Assembly: GCA_035632315.1 (NCBI GenBank)
Contig: DASQGZ010000043.1
Coordinates: 1 to 64,000 of the forward strand
Origin: JAFDZW01 sp035632315
Lineage (GTDB): Bacteria > Bacteroidota > Ignavibacteria > Palsa-1295
Reading direction: 5' to 3'
Length of the DNA stretch: 64,000 nt
Below, in pieces: positions 25,567 through 35,023 of this stretch. A program made the translations under genes and the position numbers. Positions within the stretch are counted from its first letter, which is position 1; each line of letters starts with the position of its first letter. The notes below the pieces were generated by a model, which saw only the letters and a list, made by a program, of their open reading frames with translations, searched no databases and was not told the origin of the DNA.

Positions 25567-27699
25567 ATGAAAAATCAATTTGCATTTGCCGATCGCTCGG
25601 GTCAAGACCCCGATGAGCGCCCCACAAGCCGGGGTGGTGGCTCGGGTCGTCCGTCGGGTGATCGCGGGGGCCGTTTTTCTCCTTCCCCCAATAAGCAGGG
25701 CGGCGATATGAACAATCGTCAGCACATGATCCGCACAGTGCTGCTGTGGGTAGTGATGATCGCCGGAGCATCGCTCGTCATGTACATTGCTCGCGGAACG
25801 GGTGATGCCGACGAAGTTGAGGTCAGCAATACTTATTACCAACAGCTTCTTGCCGACGGGAAATTCGCTTCCGCCACGATCGAACAATACGACCAAAATG
25901 CGTATCGTTTTCATGGCGTCTTTAAACAGCAGGAAACTGTCATAAAAGACAATTCGACCACACCTACCGCTCATACGAAGAAGATCGTCACGAATCTTAT
26001 ACCCGAAACGCTTGCCGATCAGTATAAGCTTTGGAATGAGAAGGGGATTCAGATTCGCAAAGTCGATAATAAAGGCACATGGATGGACGGTCTTATTGCG
26101 ATATTACCATGGGTCATCAGTTTTTATATCGTCTTTTTGATCTTACGCCGAATGCAGAACCAGGGGCTCAACGGTCCCAAAGGGTTATTCTCTTTCGGTA
26201 AATCACGAGCTCGTTTTGCAGATGAAAAAGCTCCGCGTGTAACGTTTGCCGATGTTGCCGGTGCTGACGAAGCAAAGACTGAATTGCAGGAGATCATCGA
26301 ATTTCTCAAGGAGCCGCAGAAATTTCAGCGTTTAGGCGGTAAAATTCCGCGCGGTGTGTTGCTGCTTGGGCCTCCCGGAACCGGGAAAACGCTGCTCGCT
26401 CGTGCAGTTGCCGGTGAAGCCGGGGTTCCATTTCTATCGATTTCCGGCGCAGATTTTGTCGAGATGTTCGTTGGCGTTGGCGCTTCGCGGGTGCGTGATC
26501 TGTTCGATCAGGCAAAACGCAATGCTCCGTGCATTGTCTTTATTGACGAGATCGACGCCGTTGGCCGTCATCGCGGCGCAGGGCTCGGCGGCGGACATGA
26601 CGAACGCGAGCAGACATTGAATCAATTGCTCGTTGAGATGGACGGATTCGAACAGAACAGCGGCGTCATTATTATGGCGGCGACAAATCGTCCTGACGTA
26701 CTTGACCCCGCGTTGCTTCGCCCTGGTCGTTTCGATCGTCAGGTCATCATCGACCGTCCGGATGTTCGCGGCCGTGAAGGAATTTTGAAAGTGCATACGC
26801 GCAAAGTCCCGCTCTCGACGAACGTCGATCTTAATATCCTCGCAAAAGGAACACCTGGATTTTCGGGGGCCGATCTTGCAAATCTTGTCAACGAAGCGGC
26901 ATTGCTTGCTGCTCGCCACAATGGCGACCGAGTTGGGATGCCCGATTTCGAAGACGCAAAAGATAAAGTGATGATGGGCTTGGAGCGTAAGTCTGCCGTA
27001 ATTAGTGAAGAAGAGAAAAAGATCACCGCATATCATGAAAGCGGCCACGTGATCGTCGCACGGAAAATGCCGGAATCCGATCCGGTGCATAAAGTGACGA
27101 TCATTCCGCGCGGCCGTGCACTTGGCGTGACCAGTTATCTGCCGATCGACGAAAAGCATACGTATTCGCGTGAATATCTTGAATCGATGATCGCGTATGC
27201 GCTCGGCGGACGTGCGGCGGAAAAACTTATTTTCAATCGTATCACGACCGGAGCCGGCAACGACATTGAACGCGCTACCGATCTTGCGCGCAAGATGGTC
27301 TGCGATTGGGGAATGTCGGATAAACTCGGCCCATTAAAATATGGGCGCGGAGAACACGAAGTATTTCTCGGGCGCGATATGTCTTCCGAGAAAACATATT
27401 CCGATACGACAGGCCGCATCATCGATGAAGAAATTCGCCGCATTGTCGAGGAGGGGATGACGCATGCAGAAAATATCCTTCGCGATCAGGTAGGCATTCT
27501 GCACAAAATGGCAGCAGAGCTTCTCGTGCGGGAAACGTTAACCGGAGCCCAGGTTGAGATTCTGATGGCCGGCGGTGAACTCGCACCATACGAACGTCCG
27601 GAGCTGGAAAAAATGCCGGAGAAGAAATATACAATCGCCGACAATGTCAAAGTTCCGCCGCTCGGTGATATTGGCGGGATCGCCCCGATGCCGGCATAA
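25567..27699 (+). CDS. ftsH: ATP-dependent zinc metalloprotease FtsH with extended N-terminus
   Basis: About 710 residues from MKNQFAFADR; a TTG five codons earlier is possible. FtsH forms a membrane hexamer that degrades short-lived and misassembled membrane proteins. TM1 is at about 56-74 and TM2 at about 175-194. Walker A GPPGTGKT is at 268-275, Walker B is IVFIDEID, the second region of homology is ATNRPDVLDPALLRPGRFDRQ, and the zinc motif is HESGH at 490-494. The first ~50 residues are a Gly/Arg/Ser/Pro-rich disordered cytoplasmic extension absent from standard FtsH, where TM1 begins near residue 5. It is followed by an intrinsic terminator. Confidence 0.95.
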   Translation: MKNQFAFADRSGQDPDERPTSRGGGSGRPSGDRGGRFSPSPNKQGGDMNNRQHMIRTVLLWVVMIAGASLVMYIARGTGDADEVEVSNTYYQQLLADGKFASATIEQYDQNAYRFHGVFKQQETVIKDNSTTPTAHTKKIVTNLIPETLADQYKLWNEKGIQIRKVDNKGTWMDGLIAILPWVISFYIVFLILRRMQNQGLNGPKGLFSFGKSRARFADEKAPRVTFADVAGADEAKTELQEIIEFLKEPQKFQRLGGKIPRGVLLLGPPGTGKTLLARAVAGEAGVPFLSISGADFVEMFVGVGASRVRDLFDQAKRNAPCIVFIDEIDAVGRHRGAGLGGGHDEREQTLNQLLVEMDGFEQNSGVIIMAATNRPDVLDPALLRPGRFDRQVIIDRPDVRGREGILKVHTRKVPLSTNVDLNILAKGTPGFSGADLANLVNEAALLAARHNGDRVGMPDFEDAKDKVMMGLERKSAVISEEEKKITAYHESGHVIVARKMPESDPVHKVTIIPRGRALGVTSYLPIDEKHTYSREYLESMIAYALGGRAAEKLIFNRITTGAGNDIERATDLARKMVCDWGMSDKLGPLKYGRGEHEVFLGRDMSSEKTYSDTTGRIIDEEIRRIVEEGMTHAENILRDQVGILHKMAAELLVRETLTGAQVEILMAGGELAPYERPELEKMPEKKYTIADNVKVPPLGDIGGIAPMPA

Positions 27700-27721
27700 C
27701 ACGAATTATCGTCTCGAATCT

Positions 27722-27749
27722 AAAAAGCCTCGTTCAGCGAGGCTTTTTT
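27722..27749 (+). terminator. Intrinsic terminator after ftsH
   Basis: An 11-bp stem (27722-27732 with 27738-27748) with a 5-base loop and a T-run closes the queE-to-ftsH transcription unit. Confidence 0.9.
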
Positions 27750-27818
27750 ATTTCCTCCCCTCGACCTCAATATCGGCATACACTCATGCAATATTAAATT
27801 TTCGTAAAATAACAATTT

Positions 27819-27844
27819 TATGCAACTTCCTGCATATTTATGCG
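27819..27844 (+). promoter_or_regulatory. Candidate ArgR operator (ARG box)
   Basis: Two overlapping palindromes lie 15 bases before argC. TATGCA and TGCATA are separated by 6 bases (27819-27836), and GCATA-TT-TATGC spans 27832-27843. The 14-mer TGCATATTTATGCG has the layout of the classical ARG box TGAATWWWWATTCA with C/G at the variable positions. argR is the fourth gene of this operon, so autoregulated repression by arginine is plausible. Confidence 0.5.
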
Positions 27845-27858
27845 TTATTATATTTTCA

Positions 27859-28887
27859 ATGAAATCGATTGATAATATCAGGGCATCTGTCATCGGCGCA
27901 TCGGGCTATAGCGGCATCGAACTGGTGCGGCTGCTCTCGCGGCACCCGAATGTCACGCTCGGTTCGCTCATTGCGAATTCGAGCGCCGGCAAGGCATTTG
28001 CCGATATTTCGCTTCATCATGTTTCAGGCGGTGATGTCGAGATCGGCTCATATTCACCCGAAGCGGTCGCCTCGTCGGATGTGGTATTTATTGCATTGCC
28101 GTCGGGTGAAGCGATGAATATTACAAGCGACCTTGTTGCAAGCGGCAAACGGGTCATTGATCTTGGCGGTGATTTCCGACTACAGGACGTTAATGAGTAT
28201 AAATCATTTTATGGCCGCGACCACGGTCAAACGGAGCTGCTCGGAGACGCTGTCTATGGTCTGCCGGAGCTTAACCGCGATGCGATTTCACAAGCAAAGT
28301 TCGTTTCAAACCCGGGATGTTATGCAACGAGTGTGATCGTGCCGCTCGTGCCGCTTGTAAAGTCCGGTGTGATCGATGGGTCAAAAATTGTCGTGAATAC
28401 ACTATCCGGAATTTCCGGTGCCGGCAAGAAAAGCACGTTCGAGTATAGTTTTACGGAATTGAACGATTCGATCCTGGCATATCGTGTCGGCGGGAAACAT
28501 CAGCATATCCCGGAGATCAAGCAAGCGGTAAAAGAATTTGGCGGCAGTAATATTTCCATGACGTTCGTCCCGCATCTTGCCCCGATTACCCGCGGTATTC
28601 ATTCAACGATCACGGCGCCGCTTGCCGCCAATATGAGTACAGATTCTATTGCGACGGCATTTGCGCAGTACCAGAATGAACCGTTCATAGCGCTTTCGCC
28701 GAATGTCCCCCCAGCATTGCGGCGTGTCCAGCATACCAATATGATCGAAATCGGTTGGTGCATCGATGAGACAACAAATACGCTCGTTGTTTTCTCGACC
28801 ATCGATAATTTACTTAAAGGTGCGGCAGGACAGGCAGTGCAAAATATGAATATTATGTTCGGCTTTGACGAAACGACAGGATTATAA
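27859..28887 (+). CDS. argC: N-acetyl-gamma-glutamyl-phosphate reductase
   Basis: The 342-residue enzyme reduces N-acetylglutamyl phosphate to the semialdehyde, the third step of arginine synthesis. The NADP-binding start is ASVIGASGYSGIELVRLL, the catalytic Cys is in FVSNPGCYATSVIVPL and a conserved GGKHQHIPEI follows. I start at MKSIDN; an ATG 13 codons upstream falls inside the palindromic operator and is less likely. First gene of the arg operon; argJ follows after 3 bases. Confidence 0.95.
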   Translation: MKSIDNIRASVIGASGYSGIELVRLLSRHPNVTLGSLIANSSAGKAFADISLHHVSGGDVEIGSYSPEAVASSDVVFIALPSGEAMNITSDLVASGKRVIDLGGDFRLQDVNEYKSFYGRDHGQTELLGDAVYGLPELNRDAISQAKFVSNPGCYATSVIVPLVPLVKSGVIDGSKIVVNTLSGISGAGKKSTFEYSFTELNDSILAYRVGGKHQHIPEIKQAVKEFGGSNISMTFVPHLAPITRGIHSTITAPLAANMSTDSIATAFAQYQNEPFIALSPNVPPALRRVQHTNMIEIGWCIDETTNTLVVFSTIDNLLKGAAGQAVQNMNIMFGFDETTGL

Positions 28888-28890
28888 TCG

Positions 28891-30108
28891 ATGAACACAA
28901 TGATACATATTGTTCCAAACGAAGGAGTGACGTTCGCTCGCGGCTTTCAGAGCGGCGGGTTATATTGCGGCATTCGCAAAAAGAAAAAAGATCTTGCGAT
29001 CATTAAAAGTGATGCGCCCGCTGCCGTTGCTGCAGTCTTTACACAAAATAAAACGATCGCTGCGCCGGTCGTTGTTTCAAAACGTGCACTTCTCGAATCG
29101 AAGCGTTGCAGTGCGATCGTTGTCAATAGCGGTAATGCGAATGCTTGTACCGGCGCACGGGGAATGAAGGATGCCGAACAGATGGTCGCCGCAACTTCAG
29201 CAGCTCTTAGTATCCCGGCAAATGAAGTCATTGTTGCATCGACCGGTGTGATCGGACAGTTCTTGCCGATCGATCTGATCGAGAAAGGTATTGCCGAACT
29301 TGCTCCGCAATTAAATGCCAACAGTAATGCCGACGCTGCCGAAGCGATCATGACGACAGATACATTTGCAAAATCCTATGCCGTGTCATTCGAGATTGCC
29401 GGTACGCAAGTTCGCATCGGCGGTATTGCAAAAGGATCTGGAATGATCGAGCCGAATATGGCAACAATGCTTGCGTTCATCACGAGCGATGTACATATCG
29501 ATCAGTCGCTGCTTCAGCGAACATTTTACAAAGCAGTGGCACAATCGTTCAATCGTATTTCCGTTGATGGCGATACAAGCACTAACGATATGGCTGTGAT
29601 GCTCGCAAATGGGGAATCGAACACTCCGAAGATCGAACTCGGAACGCCGGAATATGATCTGTTCTGCAAAGCGCTTGTGATCGTGACAACGGAGTTAGCA
29701 AAGATGATCGCCCGTGACGGAGAAGGCGCGACGAAGCTTATTGAGATCGAAGTTGGCGGCGCTTCATCCGAAGACGAAGCGCTGAAAGTTGCTCGCTCAA
29801 TCGCAAATTCGAATCTGGTGAAGACGGCAATCCACGGCGAAGATCCGAACTGGGGACGAATCATCGCGGCGATAGGATATTCGGGTATCGATCTCGACCC
29901 TGAATTCATCGAGCTCTCGCTCAATACCCATCCTGTTCTTCGCAAGCAATATCAGATCGTCATTGACGAACCGGTCGTACAAAAAAGCTTGAAAGAAAAA
30001 GACATTTTGCTCTCGATCGATCTCGGTCGCGGTACAGAAGCAGCGCGCTTCTGGACGTGCGACCTGACAAAAGATTATATCAGTATTAATGCCAGCTATC
30101 GCTCATAA
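28891..30108 (+). CDS. argJ: Glutamate N-acetyltransferase / ornithine acetyltransferase
   Basis: This 405-residue self-cleaving enzyme moves acetyl from N-acetylornithine to glutamate, giving a cyclic pathway and free ornithine. The autoproteolysis site is the Ala-Thr bond of EPNMATMLAFI (Thr192 becomes the nucleophile). VVNSGNANACTGARG and the STGVIG oxyanion segment are present, and GEDPNWGRIIAAIGYSG is typical of the beta chain. Its free-ornithine product matches the true ornithine carbamoyltransferase encoded in the next gene. Confidence 0.95.
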   Translation: MNTMIHIVPNEGVTFARGFQSGGLYCGIRKKKKDLAIIKSDAPAAVAAVFTQNKTIAAPVVVSKRALLESKRCSAIVVNSGNANACTGARGMKDAEQMVAATSAALSIPANEVIVASTGVIGQFLPIDLIEKGIAELAPQLNANSNADAAEAIMTTDTFAKSYAVSFEIAGTQVRIGGIAKGSGMIEPNMATMLAFITSDVHIDQSLLQRTFYKAVAQSFNRISVDGDTSTNDMAVMLANGESNTPKIELGTPEYDLFCKALVIVTTELAKMIARDGEGATKLIEIEVGGASSEDEALKVARSIANSNLVKTAIHGEDPNWGRIIAAIGYSGIDLDPEFIELSLNTHPVLRKQYQIVIDEPVVQKSLKEKDILLSIDLGRGTEAARFWTCDLTKDYISINASYRS

Positions 30109-30113
30109 CACCA

Positions 30114-32027
30114 ATGAACACAGAGACCTATTTGTCAAAAGAAGAAACGCTTATCGAAGCGCTGCCATATATTCAGCGTTACGAAGGCAAAACATTTGTC
30201 GTTAAATACGGCGGCGCCGCGATGACGGATGCCGCTGTGCGCGAAGAATTTGCACGTGATGTGACGCTATTACAAAAAATAGGCATTCGTATTGTGCTTG
30301 TACACGGCGGAGGACCGGCGATTACTGAGCTTGAGCAAAAACTTGGGACGAAATCCAAATTTGTCGGCGGGCTTCGCTACACCGATAAAGATACACTTCG
30401 CTCCGTATTGATGTCGCTTGCCGGGCTGACGAATAAAGAACTTGTGCATCACTTGATACGCTCCGGAGCAAATGCGATCGGGCTTTCCGGCATTGATGGG
30501 ACACTGCTCGTTGCAAAAAAGCAGACCACCAGTGGCGCTGATCTTGGGTATGTCGGCACTGTAACGAACGTGAACGTCGAGATACTCGAAGATATGCTGG
30601 CAAAGAAAATTATTCCTGTCATTGCACCGGTCGCACTCGGAGCGGATGACGATCTATTGAACGTCAATGCCGACGAAGCCGCGGCTGCGATAGCCGCCGC
30701 CCTCGGCGCTGAGAAATTATTCTTCCTGAGCGATACCAATGGTGTGATCCTCGACGATGAGCTTGTGCCGACACTGACGCGCAGCCGCGCCGAGCAATAT
30801 ATCAAAAAGGGAGTCATCACCAAAGGAATGATCCCGAAAGTACATTCCGGTTTTCGCGCTCTCGATGGAAGCGTAAAGAAAGTTCATATTATCGGCGGTG
30901 CTTCGCATTCGCTGTTGCTGGAGATATTCACGCACGAAGGCGTTGGTACGCAAATTATCAATGACGAATCGCCAGCGGCTATCACAGTACATAAAAAATC
31001 GTCCGGCGAAAAAGTTGTTTCACTTCTCGATTTTAAAGGACTTGATAAAGAAAAATTATTTCAATTGTTTTATCTTGCTGATGCCTTGCAAGAGAATAAG
31101 CAGTTGAAACCGCTCGCCGGCAAGAGCATTGCGATCTTATTCCAAAAACCCTCGCTTCGTACGCGCGTATCGTTCGAAGTTGGCGTTGCAGAGCTTGGCG
31201 GAACGCCGGTTGTTCTCGGTAATGAAACGGTCGGTCTCGGCAGCCGCGAATCGGTCGCCGATGTTGCCCGCGTGCTCGAACGGTACTCGGACGCGATCGT
31301 TGCGCGTGTGTTCGGTCACAATATTCTTGAAGAATTTGCTGCGGTAACGAACATTCCGATCGTTAATGCGCTCAGCGATCTTCTGCATCCCTGCCAGATC
31401 CTTGCTGATGCTTATACTCTCTATCGTCATGGTAAACTGCACGAGGGAATGAAGGTCGCGTTCATTGGAGATGGCAACAATGTTGCGAATTCGTGGATCG
31501 AACTTGCACAAATATTCCCGATCGATCTTTTTATTGCCTGTCCGAAAGGCTTCGAGCCGGCCGTAAAACAATTTATTGGTGCGGATGCAGCAGGCAGCAT
31601 TACGATCACGAACGATCCGAAGGCTGCTGCACAAAGTGCCGATGCGATCTATACCGATGTTTGGACAAGCATGGGACAAGAAGAAGAATATGAAAAAAGA
31701 ATAAATGCGTTTGCTGGTTTTCAGATAACGCAAGAACTTCTTTCGCTTGCAAAGAACGATTGTGCAGTGATGCACTGCTTGCCGGCGCATCGGGGAGAGG
31801 AGATCACCTCCGAGGTTCTTGATTCTGAGAACTCCATTGTGTTCGATCAGGCAGAGAATCGCTTGCATATTCAGAAAGCTGTTCTCACGTGGCTGCTTGC
31901 GCCGCAAATGATGGGTAAGAATGACGGCTCTCACACACAAAAGATTTATGAGCAAACAACGACGGCTTTTTCTGATCAAGGAGATCATCTCTCGCAAAAG
32001 CATCGGTCATCAGGACGAACTGCTTGA
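30114..32027 (+). CDS. argBF: Fused acetylglutamate kinase - ornithine carbamoyltransferase
   Basis: One 637-residue frame carries two arginine enzymes. Residues ~25-285 are N-acetylglutamate kinase: KYGGAAM (31-37), HGGGPA (64-69), NVNADEAA (183-190) and KGMIPKV. After a ~15-residue linker, ~301-597 are ornithine carbamoyltransferase: carbamoyl-phosphate motif SLRTR (347-351), HPCQ (425-428), TDVWTSMG (514-521) and ornithine motif HCLPAHRGEE (554-563). All catalytic motifs look intact, so both halves should work. Residues 598-637 have no counterpart in the family and overlap argR by 107 bases. argB and argF are normally separate genes; the frame is continuous over 1.9 kb, so this is a genuine fusion in this sequence. 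Confidence 0.95.
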   Translation: MNTETYLSKEETLIEALPYIQRYEGKTFVVKYGGAAMTDAAVREEFARDVTLLQKIGIRIVLVHGGGPAITELEQKLGTKSKFVGGLRYTDKDTLRSVLMSLAGLTNKELVHHLIRSGANAIGLSGIDGTLLVAKKQTTSGADLGYVGTVTNVNVEILEDMLAKKIIPVIAPVALGADDDLLNVNADEAAAAIAAALGAEKLFFLSDTNGVILDDELVPTLTRSRAEQYIKKGVITKGMIPKVHSGFRALDGSVKKVHIIGGASHSLLLEIFTHEGVGTQIINDESPAAITVHKKSSGEKVVSLLDFKGLDKEKLFQLFYLADALQENKQLKPLAGKSIAILFQKPSLRTRVSFEVGVAELGGTPVVLGNETVGLGSRESVADVARVLERYSDAIVARVFGHNILEEFAAVTNIPIVNALSDLLHPCQILADAYTLYRHGKLHEGMKVAFIGDGNNVANSWIELAQIFPIDLFIACPKGFEPAVKQFIGADAAGSITITNDPKAAAQSADAIYTDVWTSMGQEEEYEKRINAFAGFQITQELLSLAKNDCAVMHCLPAHRGEEITSEVLDSENSIVFDQAENRLHIQKAVLTWLLAPQMMGKNDGSHTQKIYEQTTTAFSDQGDHLSQKHRSSGRTA

Positions 32028-32406
32028 TGAACTCGGCAAGCGTGGCGAAGATGTAAATCAGGCGACGCTCTCTCGCGATCTTCGTGATCTTGGCGTCAGC
32101 CGGACACAAGGCTCCGAAGGCCCGAGATATGTTCTTCCGGGCGAGGGGCATATAAAACGACTGCAAGCGTTATTGTCTTATGAGATCACGAGCATCACAG
32201 CAAATGAGAATCTCGTGGTTGTTAAAACGCTTGCCGGACGTGCCCATGGCGTAGCAGAGCAGATCGACCATTTGAGATTGCCGAGCATTCTTGCAACGCT
32301 TGCAGGTGACAATACGATCTTTATCGCTCCAGTCTCCGTCAAGCAGACGGCAACAATCGAAAAACAATTAAAGAAATTAATAACCGAACCAACGAACGAA
32401 CAATGA
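31921..32406 (+). CDS. argR: Arginine repressor
   Basis: The ~161-residue protein has an N-terminal winged helix (RRLFLIKEIISRKSIGHQDELLDELGKRG...NQATLSRDLRDLGVSR) and a C-terminal arginine-binding hexamerisation domain (GVAEQIDHLRLPSILATLAGDNTIFIAPV). It should sense arginine and repress the operon. The start could be 31921 or the ATG at 31948 just before SKQRRLF; either overlaps the end of argBF, implying coupling. Its position inside the operon it presumably controls gives autoregulation. Confidence 0.92.
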   Translation: MTALTHKRFMSKQRRLFLIKEIISRKSIGHQDELLDELGKRGEDVNQATLSRDLRDLGVSRTQGSEGPRYVLPGEGHIKRLQALLSYEITSITANENLVVVKTLAGRAHGVAEQIDHLRLPSILATLAGDNTIFIAPVSVKQTATIEKQLKKLITEPTNEQ

Positions 32407-33632
32407 TAAACGGCTTGGAAAAAATTAAAGACCAAAAAATTGCGCTTGCATTTAGCGGAGGGCTCGACACGTCCGTCATTATGCGATGGCTGCAGGAAAA
32501 TTTCAATGCAGAGATCGTTACTGTCACTGGAAATCTCGGTCAGGAAAAAGAACTGGTCGGTGTGCGCGAGAAAGCATTTGAGCTTGGTGCGACGGCAGCA
32601 TATTTTGACGATCTAACGGAAGAATTCGTCAACGATTATGTGTGGCATGCGCTCAAAGCGGGCGCGTTATACGAAGGCATTTATCCGCTGGGTACGGCGC
32701 TTGGCAGGCCGCTGCTTGCCAAAGCACTTGTCGATGCAGCTCGCAAAGAAGGCTGTACGGTAGTTGCTCACGGCTGTACCGGTAAAGGAAATGACCAGGT
32801 TCGTTTTGAAGCGTCAGTCGCTGCGCTTGCGCCGGATCTGACGGTGATCGCACCGGTTCGTCATTGGGAATTCACTTCACGTGAACAAGAGATCGAATAT
32901 TGCCTCGCACGCGGTATTAAAGTCAATGCGACAAAAGCAAATCCATATTCGATCGACGAAAATATCTGGGGCACGAGCATCGAATGCGGTGTACTCGAAG
33001 ATCCGACTGTGCCGCCGCCGGAAGATGCGTATCAACGAACTGTTTCCCCGATCGCTGCACCTGACGCGCCGGAGCAAGTGACAATCGCGTTCGAAGCCGG
33101 AATTCCCGTAGAAGTCAATTACAAAAAATTATCCGGCGTCGATATTTTGAAAACATTGAATGTGATCGCCGGACTCAATGGTATCGGACGAATTGATCTT
33201 ATTGAAAACAGGCTGGTCGGAATCAAGTCGCGTGAAGTCTATGAAGCCCCTGCTGCATTTGTGCTTCATGCAGCTCTGACAGAACTCGAACGACTAACAC
33301 TTGATCCGTGGACTGTTCGTACAAAGCATTCGCTTTCGCCGCAGTATGCTGATCTTGTATATAATGGGCTGTGGTTTGCGCCGGTACGTTCTGCGCTCGA
33401 CGCATTTTTTGACGAAGTTGCGACCCGCTTAAGCGGAGAGGTCACGCTATCCCTATATAAAGGGACAATGACAGTGCAATCTCGTTCTTCAGCATTTTCG
33501 CTGTATGATAAAGCACTCGCATCATACACCGAAGAAGATTCTTACGATCATCGCGCAGGCGAAGGATTTTCAAAAGTTCACTCGCTTCCGCTGAAAGTCA
33601 TGGGAGCGGTCGAACATTATCTCGTTCCGTGA
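32403..33632 (+). CDS. argG: Argininosuccinate synthase
   Basis: The 409-residue enzyme joins citrulline and aspartate using ATP. The PP-loop is ALAFSGGLDTSVIMRWL, with GTALGRPLLAKALVDAA and VAHGCTGKGNDQVRFE, all diagnostic of ArgG. Its ATG overlaps the argR stop (ATGA), and its stop overlaps the GTG start of argH. Confidence 0.97.
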   Translation: MINGLEKIKDQKIALAFSGGLDTSVIMRWLQENFNAEIVTVTGNLGQEKELVGVREKAFELGATAAYFDDLTEEFVNDYVWHALKAGALYEGIYPLGTALGRPLLAKALVDAARKEGCTVVAHGCTGKGNDQVRFEASVAALAPDLTVIAPVRHWEFTSREQEIEYCLARGIKVNATKANPYSIDENIWGTSIECGVLEDPTVPPPEDAYQRTVSPIAAPDAPEQVTIAFEAGIPVEVNYKKLSGVDILKTLNVIAGLNGIGRIDLIENRLVGIKSREVYEAPAAFVLHAALTELERLTLDPWTVRTKHSLSPQYADLVYNGLWFAPVRSALDAFFDEVATRLSGEVTLSLYKGTMTVQSRSSAFSLYDKALASYTEEDSYDHRAGEGFSKVHSLPLKVMGAVEHYLVP

Positions 33633-35023
33633 CACAACCGCGCGCAGACATATTGTGGGGAGGACGATTCAGCGAGCAGCCAAGCCCGTTAGCAGCGCGA
33701 TTTTCGAATTCGCTCGAAACCGACTTCACATTTTTCCGAGAAGACATTACCGGCAGCATCGCACATGCGACTATGCTTGGCACATGCGGCATTATTTCTG
33801 AAAACGATGCAAATGCCATCGTCAAGGGGTTAAAGCTGATTCTTCTTGAACTTGAAGAGAATGGAATTCCTCAGGATATCGAATGCGAAGATATTCATTC
33901 GCTGGTTGAAACAATGCTCGTTCGCAAGATCGGCGATGTCGGAAAAAAACTTCACACTGCGCGCAGCCGTAACGACCAGGTCGCGCTGGATGAACGATTG
34001 TACCTTCGAGTAAAGATCGATGCGCTTATTGATTTGCTCAGAACATGTTCACGTGCATTTATAGAAAAAGCTGAAGCATCGCTTGATATGATTATGCCCG
34101 GCTATACGCACCTACAGCATGCGCAGCCGGTGATGTTATCTCATCATTTGCTGGCGTATGTCGCAATGTTCGACCGGGACAGTTCTCGATTTTCGGATGC
34201 GCTTTGGCGCTCAGATCTTTCCCCGCTCGGAGCGGCGGCATTTGCCGGAACGTCGTTCCCGATCGATCGTGAGCAAATCGCTAACGAACTTGGATTTCGC
34301 GGCATCACTATCAACAGCGTTGATTCAGTCAGTGATCGCGACCATCTCATCGAAACGATCTCCGCCTGTGCGATCACGATGATGCACCTGAGCCGCTTTG
34401 CCGAAGAATCCGTACTCTGGAGTTCGTCAGAATTTAGCTTCGTTCGATTTTCCGACCGTCTGACAACCGGAAGCAGTATCATGCCGCAGAAAAAAAATCC
34501 GGATATGGCAGAACTCATTCGCGGCAAAACCGGAAAGGTGTATGGCGCATTGATGAATCTTTTGACGACGATGAAAGCGCTGCCGCTTGCGTATAATCGC
34601 GATATGCAAGAGGATAAACAGCCGCTCTTTGATGCGCTTGATACGACAGCGGATTGTGTCCAGATGACAACAGAGCTTATTGAAGATGCCACATTCAATA
34701 AAGAAAAAATGACTGTTCAGCTCTCGTCAGGTTTTTTGACAGCGACAGAGCTTGCCGATTATCTCGTGACAAAAGCAGTTGCATTTCGCGACGCACATTC
34801 TATCACCGGAAAGCTTGTCGCGTATGCCGAAGAACATAACTGTCAGCTGCACGAACTGCCGATCTCTGTTCTGAAAACGTATTCACCACAGATTGGCGAT
34901 GATATTTATGATGTGCTCGATCCCGTTCGCGCAGTGCATCGCAAACGTTCGGCGGGCGGAACAGCTATTTCAGAAGTTTTAAAACAGATCGAACAATGGA
35001 AGCAATACTTGAACAAGAAGTGA
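33629..35023 (+). CDS. argH: Argininosuccinate lyase
   Basis: The 464-residue enzyme splits argininosuccinate into arginine and fumarate. The superfamily signature is GSSIMPQKKNPDMAE, with the catalytic Ser in that loop; HTARSRNDQVALD and MPGYTHLQHAQPV are present. Start is GTG within the argG stop (GTGA). The last 28 bases overlap argD. Confidence 0.97.
   Translation: MTQPRADILWGGRFSEQPSPLAARFSNSLETDFTFFREDITGSIAHATMLGTCGIISENDANAIVKGLKLILLELEENGIPQDIECEDIHSLVETMLVRKIGDVGKKLHTARSRNDQVALDERLYLRVKIDALIDLLRTCSRAFIEKAEASLDMIMPGYTHLQHAQPVMLSHHLLAYVAMFDRDSSRFSDALWRSDLSPLGAAAFAGTSFPIDREQIANELGFRGITINSVDSVSDRDHLIETISACAITMMHLSRFAEESVLWSSSEFSFVRFSDRLTTGSSIMPQKKNPDMAELIRGKTGKVYGALMNLLTTMKALPLAYNRDMQEDKQPLFDALDTTADCVQMTTELIEDATFNKEKMTVQLSSGFLTATELADYLVTKAVAFRDAHSITGKLVAYAEEHNCQLHELPISVLKTYSPQIGDDIYDVLDPVRAVHRKRSAGGTAISEVLKQIEQWKQYLNKK

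Noticed and set aside
26434..27159. A 241-codon open frame antisense to ftsH
   Set aside because: Shadow of a strongly conserved gene; no recognisable domain.
31137..32003. A 288-codon open frame antisense to argBF
   Set aside because: It mirrors the carbamoyltransferase coding sequence and shows no motif of its own.
30114..32027. Acetyl- or succinylornithine carbamoyltransferase instead of the ornithine enzyme
   Set aside because: HCLPAHRGEE and TDVWTSMG match ornithine carbamoyltransferase, and ArgJ supplies free ornithine.
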